A stretch of DNA of 39,256 bases from contig CAMBIK010000008.1 in the NCBI GenBank assembly GCA_945867435.1, positions 1 through 39,256 of the forward strand. Direction: 5' to 3'. Shown piece after piece: positions 33,577 to 39,256 of the stretch. Made by a program: the position numbers and the translations under genes. The stretch comes from Klebsiella pneumoniae (GTDB lineage: Bacteria; Myxococcota_A; UBA796; SXON01). Numbering within the stretch: the stretch's first letter is position 1; every line of letters begins with the position of its first letter. The notes beneath the pieces were generated by a model that ran no database searches, was not told the origin of the DNA, and saw only the letters and a list, made by a program, of their open reading frames with translations.

Positions 33577-34845
33577 TTGGGCGGGCGGTGCCAAGTTTGG
33601 AAGGTATCGCGTTACGCCGCGGCAGCGTTTTCCGCGGGTTGTGACTCGAGTCTCGACCTGCTTATCCCGGCCGAGATCGACGAGTGTTCCGAGCTTTGTG
33701 TGGGTGCCACGCTTTCGCCGGCCAGCGTGGCGGAGGTGGCCATCCTCGTCGACGGTCAAGCGTTTGGAACCCCCGTTTCCACCGATGCCGACGGGCGAGC
33801 GGAGGTGTGCGCTGGCGGCCTGACCGTGGGGTCGCATGAGGTGACCGCGACCGTCGGCACCGTCGCCGGCACGGGCAACGTCACCGTGCGCGCGTTCGGC
33901 TTCGCCGATGGCTTCCTTCGGGACGAGGCCGAGCTGACTTCGCTGCCGTGGACGCCCACTTTCAGCCGCTTCCAGGCCGGTCCGGTTTTGCTTCCGGGCG
34001 CAGCGGGCACCTGGGATTCGGTGGCCGTCGCGTTGCCCACGGTCGCGGCCACGGAGACCGGCTGGGTCATGGGGTACGCCGGGTCCGGTGGCGGGGACTA
34101 TGTGATCGGGGCGGCCACTTCCCCAGACGGACTGGCTTGGACACGCGCCCCCGACAACCCGCTGCACACCGGCAGCGGCACGGAGGGAGATTGGAAGCGC
34201 TACAGCGTGAACTCGCCGATGTTTGTTTCTACCGGCGATGAATGGGCGATGTTCTACGATGGCCGCGGGGGCGAAACGGGCAACATCAACATCGGTCTGG
34301 CCACGGGCCCCGACGCACTTCATGTCTCCGACGACAGCGGCGAGCCGGTTTTTCGGTGGACGGAGGGCGAGGAGTCCTGGGCGGGACAGGCCGTGGCCCA
34401 CCCCAGCGTGCTTCTGAACGCGGAGGGGTTCTGGGAGTTGTGGTACTCGACCGGTCTCCAGAAGCTGGGGTACGCCTACTCCACGGATGGGCGAACGTGG
34501 TCTCGCTACTGCCACAATCCGGTTTTCGTGCCGGATGCGGCCAACCCCTGGGAAAACGACACGGTCAAGGCTGCGGAGGTGATCGAGACGGCGGATGGCT
34601 ACGCCATGACCTATAGCGCCGGCGGCAAAGGCACGTTCCAGGTCGGGTGGGCGATGAGTCGCGATGGTTTGCATTGGCAGCGTGCGGCCGAGCCCGTGCT
34701 GACGCCGGGAACGGAGGCCTGGGAGGCCCGTGCGGTGCTGTCCGCGCCGCTTGCGGTGGTCGGGGATGAGCTTTGGATGTGGTACACGGGTACCGATGGA
34801 GTCGGATCGTCCATCGGACTGGCGAAGGCGGCCGGATTTCCTTGA
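33577..34845 (+). CDS. Beta-propeller lipoprotein with an Ig-like N-terminal domain
   Basis: The best start is TTG 33577, only 3 bases after the previous stop codon and in the same frame; it gives MGGRCQVWKVSRY before a weak lipoprotein signal (AAAAFSAGC). An Ig-like part (about 30-110) is followed by a five-bladed propeller of GH43/GH130 type with blade repeats: YVIGAATSPDGLAWTRAPDN, WAMFYDGRGG, GYAYSTDGRTWSRY and VGWAMSRDGLHWQRA, each with an Asp-Gly-x-x-Trp core. It may bind or cut glycans; catalytic residues could not be confirmed. The unconvincing signal leaves the N terminus uncertain. Confidence 0.72.
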   Translation: MGGRCQVWKVSRYAAAAFSAGCDSSLDLLIPAEIDECSELCVGATLSPASVAEVAILVDGQAFGTPVSTDADGRAEVCAGGLTVGSHEVTATVGTVAGTGNVTVRAFGFADGFLRDEAELTSLPWTPTFSRFQAGPVLLPGAAGTWDSVAVALPTVAATETGWVMGYAGSGGGDYVIGAATSPDGLAWTRAPDNPLHTGSGTEGDWKRYSVNSPMFVSTGDEWAMFYDGRGGETGNINIGLATGPDALHVSDDSGEPVFRWTEGEESWAGQAVAHPSVLLNAEGFWELWYSTGLQKLGYAYSTDGRTWSRYCHNPVFVPDAANPWENDTVKAAEVIETADGYAMTYSAGGKGTFQVGWAMSRDGLHWQRAAEPVLTPGTEAWEARAVLSAPLAVVGDELWMWYTGTDGVGSSIGLAKAAGFP

Positions 34846-34852
34846 TTTTCCG

Positions 34853-35794
34853 TCAGCGCCGCTGCATCCAACGCCTGATCTCGTCCGGATGGAAAAAGGC
34901 AGGGTAGAGGCCAAGCATCGCCCACGGGAAGATGCCTAGATGTAGCGTGAGGGCGATGCCGAGGTGCAGCGCCACCCCCATGGCCAGCCACCACGGCACT
35001 ACGTTCGCGCGGTTGAACTGCGCGCGCAGCCACCCAGGCCGCGTTCGGCTCGCTCGGAACCAGTACGCGAGCGGAATGAACACCGCGAGCCACTCAAACA
35101 GCATCGTCAGCGCGGTGAGCACCTGGGTGGCCGGATACAGTGAGCGAAGCCAAGCAAACGGGATGCGCGCTACCGCCATGTCCTGGAGCACGATGTAGAG
35201 CGCCGAGAAGCCCCCCCAGGGCCACCACGCCACCGCGGTCTTCTGGATGCCCGCAGTCCAGTACATCACGACCAGTTGCAGGATGAGGAGCCGGCGCGAC
35301 CACGCTGGGATGCGGCCCAGCCCGCCGAAAATTCGGGCGTCCACCCCCCAGAAGCGCCCCGCTGGAACGAACGCGAAGATGAGCAGCACGTTGCGGAGCA
35401 GCAGGTCGATCCCGCGGTCCGCCTCTGGCAGAATGCGGGCAAACTGGGCGTAGACCAGGACCGCCACCAGGGCGGCGACCTGGGTGAACAGGCCAATCCC
35501 GAAGCAAAAGACCGCAAGCACCAAGGCGCCAAAAGCGAGGCGAGGGGTGTGAACATCAGCCCTGAACCACCGATACAACTCAACCACCTCCGCCTGTCGG
35601 TCGGGCTGCCCCATGCCCCCGGCGTCGGCCGGACCCCAGAGCGGTACGATGAGGTGGAAGCGCCAGACCTGCGCCAGGTCGTAGAGCAGCACCCCGGCGA
35701 CCAGGATGCGCAGCGCGGCCATCACGCAAGGGTGTTCCTCGCCGGCCCACAGCGCTCTCCACCCCGCCCACGCCCGGCTCGGCCAACGCGTCAT
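34853..35794 (-). CDS. HTTM-domain membrane protein
   Basis: The 313 residues contain about seven or eight membrane helices in the HTTM (horizontally transferred transmembrane, vitamin K carboxylase-like) layout. AALRILVAGVLLYDLAQVWR opens it, followed by LLLRNVLLIFAFVPAGRFWGVD, LQLVVMYWTAGIQKT and a C-terminal LHLGIALTLHLGIFPWAMLGL. Distant relatives carboxylate glutamate, but most bacterial members have no known activity. Its ATG overlaps the stop codon of the preceding gene by 4 bases, making it the third gene of the greB operon. Confidence 0.85.
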   Translation of the reverse strand: MTRWPSRAWAGWRALWAGEEHPCVMAALRILVAGVLLYDLAQVWRFHLIVPLWGPADAGGMGQPDRQAEVVELYRWFRADVHTPRLAFGALVLAVFCFGIGLFTQVAALVAVLVYAQFARILPEADRGIDLLLRNVLLIFAFVPAGRFWGVDARIFGGLGRIPAWSRRLLILQLVVMYWTAGIQKTAVAWWPWGGFSALYIVLQDMAVARIPFAWLRSLYPATQVLTALTMLFEWLAVFIPLAYWFRASRTRPGWLRAQFNRANVVPWWLAMGVALHLGIALTLHLGIFPWAMLGLYPAFFHPDEIRRWMQRR

Positions 35795-36432
35795 GGCCGC
35801 CGCCGCTCGCGTGCCGAACGTTCGCCTTCTTCCCGAAGCTCAGTCGCCGCCTCGCCGGGCTCGTAGGTGCGGATGCCCTGGAACTTGACTCGTACTTCGT
35901 CGAGTTCTGCGGTTGTTCGAAAACACTCGGCCGCCACCCACGACACGAACGGGTCCCAGGTTGTGCGCGGACGCTGGCTGCTGGCGTCGTACACGCCGCG
36001 AATGCGCCGGTACACGAACTTCTCACGGGCGAACGTAGCTTCCGGATCGAGCGAGGCGTATTGGCGTGTCCATCGGCCGCCGAGGGGGCGGGCCTCCACG
36101 ACCAGTCGCGCGGGAAAACGGTCGGGGTAGGTGAATAATCCCCACGCCTGCCCGGTGCCGGTCAGGCGAAACCACGGCTGGAAGGGGGCGAGCCCGACCC
36201 GGCGAGCTTCCGCCTCGAAGTGGGCGATGGCGAAGGCGAGATCCGCGAGCTCCTCCATCTCGGGATGCCAGCCGAGGGGGGCGACCGCGGCCTGAAGGCG
36301 GGTGAACTCGTCGGTCGCCAGCGGGGTCCGCAGCGTGCTCCGGTTGGCACCGCGGGCTAGCGGGGCGGCGGCGAAGCCGTTCACGGCCACGGCGAGGAGC
36401 AAGACGGCCGCCCTGAGGTCGTCGCGGGTCAT
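35791..36432 (-). CDS. Unknown exported protein between greB and the HTTM gene
   Basis: The 213 residues begin MTRDDLRAAVLLLAVAVNGFAAAPL, probably a signal peptide or anchor. The mature part includes PWFRLTGTGQAWGLFTYPDR, then LDPEATFAREKFVYRRIRGVYD and an Arg/Glu-rich end. Proteins like this often accompany HTTM proteins in Myxococcota-type genomes, but no function is known. Both ends overlap neighbours by 4 bases, so the three genes are probably translated together. Confidence 0.75.
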   Translation of the reverse strand: MTRDDLRAAVLLLAVAVNGFAAAPLARGANRSTLRTPLATDEFTRLQAAVAPLGWHPEMEELADLAFAIAHFEAEARRVGLAPFQPWFRLTGTGQAWGLFTYPDRFPARLVVEARPLGGRWTRQYASLDPEATFAREKFVYRRIRGVYDASSQRPRTTWDPFVSWVAAECFRTTAELDEVRVKFQGIRTYEPGEAATELREEGERSARERRRP

Positions 36433-36902
36433 GCCTGAGGAAAGCTAACGCCCACAACCGTGATTTCCCGCTTTCCCTTGGGCGTCTGGAAAACGACCGA
36501 ATCTCCGGGTCGTCGCCCGAGCAAAGCGCGCCCGATCGGGGACACGCAAGACACGATCTTCTCCGCCAGATCGACCTCGTCTTCGCCGCGAACGGTCCAT
36601 GTCTGCGGGGCTCCCTCTTCGTCCTCGATGTCGACCGTCGCGCCGAACAGCACGGTCGTTCCCGTAAATCGCGTGGGATCGATCGGCTCCAGCACGTCGA
36701 GCCGCCCCTTCAGGAAGCGCAGCCGCCGGTCGATTTCGCGCAGCCGCTGTTTGCCATAGATGTACTCGCTGTTCTCGCTGCGATCCCCGAGGGATGCCGC
36801 CCACCCCACTTCGGCGGTGATCCGAGGTCGTTCCTTGTTGATCAGCCACTCGTATTCGTCCACGATTTTGCGGTAGCCGGCGGGGGTGATCGGGGAGGAC
36901 AT
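36429..36902 (-). CDS. greB: Transcription elongation factor GreB
   Basis: The 157 residues match the Gre family: an N-terminal coiled coil with SLGDRSENSEYIYGKQRLRE, whose tip carries Asp40 and Glu43, and a C-terminal FKBP-like domain (IVSCVSPIGRALLGRRPGD, FQTPKGKREITVVGVSF). The tip enters the RNA polymerase secondary channel and stimulates cleavage of backtracked RNA. GDRSEN with the REIDRRLRFL that follows is the GreB-type version. TAGATC lies 6 bases before the ATG. Confidence 0.95.
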   Translation of the reverse strand: MSSPITPAGYRKIVDEYEWLINKERPRITAEVGWAASLGDRSENSEYIYGKQRLREIDRRLRFLKGRLDVLEPIDPTRFTGTTVLFGATVDIEDEEGAPQTWTVRGEDEVDLAEKIVSCVSPIGRALLGRRPGDSVVFQTPKGKREITVVGVSFPQA

Positions 36903-36908
36903 CGCTTT

Positions 36909-36914
36909 GATCTA
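36909..36914 (-). promoter_or_regulatory. -10-like TAGATC before greB
   Basis: TAGATC is followed by 6 bases (AAAGCG) and the ATG at 36902. It is one of the clearest examples of the leaderless pattern. Confidence 0.55.
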
Positions 36915-36919
36915 TCCGG

Positions 36920-36925
36920 TAGCGC
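36920..36925 (+). promoter_or_regulatory. -10-like TAGCGC before the large lipoprotein gene
   Basis: TAGCGC lies 45 bases before TTG 36971, in a divergent gap with the greB -10-like site. The leader would carry GGAG at a normal distance from TTG. Confidence 0.35.
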
Positions 36926-36970
36926 GGCCGCCCGTGGCGTGTGAAGCGTCGCCGTTCCTCGGAGTTCGCC

Positions 36971-39256
36971 TTGAATCGCCCCCTCTTCTTGCTCGTCGGC
37001 ACGTTGCTTTCCTTGTCTTGCGGAACGCAGTCGGGCGCCCAACCTGAAGCCTCCGCCCGCTCGGCCATCATCGTACACGGCGACACCTTCGAGGCCCGTG
37101 CCCGGGCCGCTTGGGCTGTTGCGCCCTCGACTTCGCTGAGTGGCGGCGCGATCGAGCTCATCACCAAGGTGGGCTCGAAGGTCGCGGTCGATGCGCCGGG
37201 TGCCCTTTCCGGCGTGCCGGCCGCGGCGCAAACGGTGGACCTGTCGGGGGAAGCCCTCCGCGCCGCTGCGATGGGCCTCGACGAGAACGCGTTTGCGGAT
37301 GCCCTCAGGGCGGCTGGCGCGAAGGTGCTGGTGATCCACAGCGGGCTGAAGGAATCGTTCGACCGGGACTCCCATGTGCTGAGCCGCCTTTACCATCACG
37401 GGCAGCTGGAGCGATTCCAGCTCGCTCGGGTGGAGGAAGGCGCGTGGATGTACCTGATCAACGACAAGCCGCTGCGGTTTGAGCCCGCGGTGGCGGATGC
37501 AGCGGTGCGGTGGCTACGGGATCGGCTGAGCGGAAAGAACCCGCCGCCGTTCCAGCCGCTGGCTTCCGACCGGGGCAACTGGCTTCTGGTCACCTCCGTG
37601 CGTGCCCAGGGTCAGGAGCTTGCGTTCTCGCTTGCGGAAGCGCCGACGCTGGATGTGGCGCTGGTGGAAACCGCCAACGACCTGGAAGCGATGCACAGGC
37701 GTCAGCGCGAAATCCTGGGCTTTCCGCCCCTCTCCACGCATGTCAACGACCTGATTTTCGAGATCCATCGCATCAAGGAACGCGCCTTCGTCGTCCCTCG
37801 GGAAGACAAGGACCTCGCCGCCCTGTGGGAGATGGGGATCGATGGCGCCATCCTCATCGAGCGAAGCGAGACCCGCAAGCTTGCGGGAGCCTGGCCGGGT
37901 GCGGTCGCGGTCGGTCGAGGGATCACCACGCCCGATGAATTCCTCAGGGGAGTTGCTCGTGAGTTCCGATTCGACAGTCTTCGCCCCTGGCGCGATGAGT
38001 CCGTAAGCCTGGAGATCATCCGTTCGGCCGACTATCGCGAGCTGCCCGGCGCTCCCATCGTGCCCATGTATCGGGGAACTACGCAAGTTCCTGTGGAATC
38101 CGTCACGCTGGCCAGCGTCAAGGCGTCGATCATCTACGCCGGAGAATGGTGGCTTGCCAATCTGCAGCCGGACGGATCGGTCATCTACAAGTTCTGGCCG
38201 GAAGAAAACCGCTATTCCAACGAATATAATCACGTTCGTCACGAGTTGGCCACATGGAATCTGTGGCAAGCGTGGACCCTTGATCCCCGCCCCGAGTTCA
38301 TGGAAGGTGCCCTGCGCGCCCAGGCGTGGACCCTGCGATCGTTGGTGGAACGGGATGGCACAAATCTTGAGGAGTGGGAGCGAAAGCTCCTGGAAGGATC
38401 GCCTTTAAAGGCGGAGATTGAGCGGGAAGGGATGGCATATTTCACCTACGGCGACAACACCAAGCTTGGCAGCGTCGTCGTGGGGTTGTTCGGGATGATC
38501 GAAGTGGCCCGTGCCACGGGTGACCATTCCAACGATGAACTGATGCGGAAGCTGGCGCGGTATGTGCTGGCCTCCCAGCTTCCCGAGGGCAGCTTCCGCC
38601 CGTACTGGGTGCCGGCCACACACGCCTATGCCAACGAGAAGAACGACATTGTACCTGGCGAGGCGGCGCTTGCCCTCGTCTACCTGGCCGAGTATTTCAA
38701 CGACCCCAAATACCTCGATGCCCTCGAGCCGTTTTTCACCTACTACCAGCCCTGGTTCCGAACTCGAGCAGACAAAAAGGATCTGACCGCCCCCTGGCCC
38801 GCCTACACCTATGACAACCAGACCCGCCTCGACCTTGTACAGTTCGGTCCGTGGACGGTCATGGCCGCGAATGCCTACACAAGGAACCGTCCCGACCGCA
38901 AGGAGATCGCCGCCTTCGGCTTTGAGGTGGCGCGTTGGATGGTGGAATCCTACGAGTACAGCGCGAAGCGCACGCTTTTTCCCGACTATGTGGGCGGCTA
39001 CTACAAGTTTTTGGGGGAGCTGCCGGCGATGCAGGCCTTCTGCTACGGCGAAGGCACCGCCGCCGCCTACCAGATGGCACTACGGCAGGACCCTTCGCAG
39101 GCCGCCTACTTCGAGCTGGCCACCCGCGAGACCGTTCGGATCGGCATGCAGATGCAGCACGATCGGCTGGATTCCTTGTACTACGCAAGGCCGGAGCTGG
39201 TGGAAGGCGGGATCCGCTACGCGCTGAACGAGCCGAAGGTGAGGGTGGATTACACC
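36971..39256 (+). CDS. Large lipoprotein with a C-terminal alpha/alpha-toroid-like domain (partial)
   Basis: From TTG 36971 the frame is open to the window end (762 residues, no stop). It begins with a lipoprotein signal, NRPLFLLVGTLLSLSC, and GGAG lies 6 bases before the TTG; GTG 36941 would add MKRRRSSEFA but has no such site. The N-terminal half (to about 380) has no recognised family; RFDSLRPWRDESVSLEIIRS faintly recalls AMMECR1-type sequence. From about 385, WWLANLQPDGSVIYKFWPEE, YNHVRHELATWNLWQAW and later YLAEYFNDPKYLDALEPFF look like a helical toroid such as those of glycosidases or epimerases. Function is unknown. Confidence 0.75.
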   Translation, partial: MNRPLFLLVGTLLSLSCGTQSGAQPEASARSAIIVHGDTFEARARAAWAVAPSTSLSGGAIELITKVGSKVAVDAPGALSGVPAAAQTVDLSGEALRAAAMGLDENAFADALRAAGAKVLVIHSGLKESFDRDSHVLSRLYHHGQLERFQLARVEEGAWMYLINDKPLRFEPAVADAAVRWLRDRLSGKNPPPFQPLASDRGNWLLVTSVRAQGQELAFSLAEAPTLDVALVETANDLEAMHRRQREILGFPPLSTHVNDLIFEIHRIKERAFVVPREDKDLAALWEMGIDGAILIERSETRKLAGAWPGAVAVGRGITTPDEFLRGVAREFRFDSLRPWRDESVSLEIIRSADYRELPGAPIVPMYRGTTQVPVESVTLASVKASIIYAGEWWLANLQPDGSVIYKFWPEENRYSNEYNHVRHELATWNLWQAWTLDPRPEFMEGALRAQAWTLRSLVERDGTNLEEWERKLLEGSPLKAEIEREGMAYFTYGDNTKLGSVVVGLFGMIEVARATGDHSNDELMRKLARYVLASQLPEGSFRPYWVPATHAYANEKNDIVPGEAALALVYLAEYFNDPKYLDALEPFFTYYQPWFRTRADKKDLTAPWPAYTYDNQTRLDLVQFGPWTVMAANAYTRNRPDRKEIAAFGFEVARWMVESYEYSAKRTLFPDYVGGYYKFLGELPAMQAFCYGEGTAAAYQMALRQDPSQAAYFELATRETVRIGMQMQHDRLDSLYYARPELVEGGIRYALNEPKVRVDYT

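Overview
The window is a GC-rich, gene-dense bacterial chromosome segment. It most resembles Myxococcota or a related former deltaproteobacterial lineage. The reasons are two proteins ending in a MYXO-CTERM-like tag (Gly-Cys-Gly-Cys, a hydrophobic helix, an Arg cluster), a Cys/Asp-rich 'putative metal-binding' repeat protein, about ten predicted lipoproteins, a hybrid histidine kinase with a sensory outer domain, and PEGA, CotH-like and HTTM proteins. No phage, insertion sequence, CRISPR array, rRNA or tRNA was recognised. Species-level identity cannot be read from this sequence.

Layout. 1-1151: the end of a MYXO-CTERM surface protein and an unknown secreted protein. 1160-4298 (minus): an RhlE-like DEAD-box helicase with a long leader, and a sulfatase-family gene broken by an in-frame TAG. 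4487-9775 (plus): purA, a glycosyltransferase, a coupled pair of lipoproteins (hydrolase-like and CotH-like) and a RimK-like ATP-grasp ligase. 9781-10617 (minus): a radical SAM protein. 10656-15413 (plus): a two-subunit GMC oxidoreductase followed by a hybrid histidine kinase. 15410-17047 (minus): a PNGase F-like lipoprotein. 17078-19530: an ArsC/Spx-like protein, a small cytochrome c, a PuuD-like membrane protein and an alpha/beta hydrolase. 19585-25484 (plus): a run with a polytopic membrane protein, a MYXO-CTERM protein, a PP2C phosphatase, a PEGA-domain protein and a DUF3616-like lipoprotein. 25504-29616: a GNAT enzyme, small secreted and coiled-coil proteins, a Ser/Gly-repeat lipoprotein, a DUF606 membrane protein and a PQQ-type sugar dehydrogenase. 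29602-29901: a truncated four-helix-bundle gene. 30079-34845: an aminotransferase, a methyltransferase, an RluA-like pseudouridine synthase, an unknown protein and a beta-propeller lipoprotein. 34853-36902 (minus): a tightly overlapped greB - unknown - HTTM operon. 36971-end: a large lipoprotein that runs off the window.

The most striking pattern is regulatory. At most genes that begin a transcription unit, a -10-like TANNNN hexamer sits only 5-9 bases upstream of the ATG or GTG. Genes inside operons lack it and instead overlap or abut the gene before. This suggests that leaderless transcription is the normal mode here, and it would explain divergent gaps of only 30-38 bp. A minority of genes (rhlE, the sulfatase gene, the last lipoprotein gene, the gene at 27324) have a leader and a Shine-Dalgarno-like sequence instead. 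Convergent neighbours end within a few bases of each other or interlock their stop codons, leaving no room for ordinary terminators.

Most products look like housekeeping enzymes or cell-envelope proteins of unknown substrate. No single pathway spans the window. The best-supported functional units are the GMC oxidoreductase pair, the hydrolase-like/CotH-like pair, the MYXO-CTERM/PP2C pair and the greB-unknown-HTTM operon.
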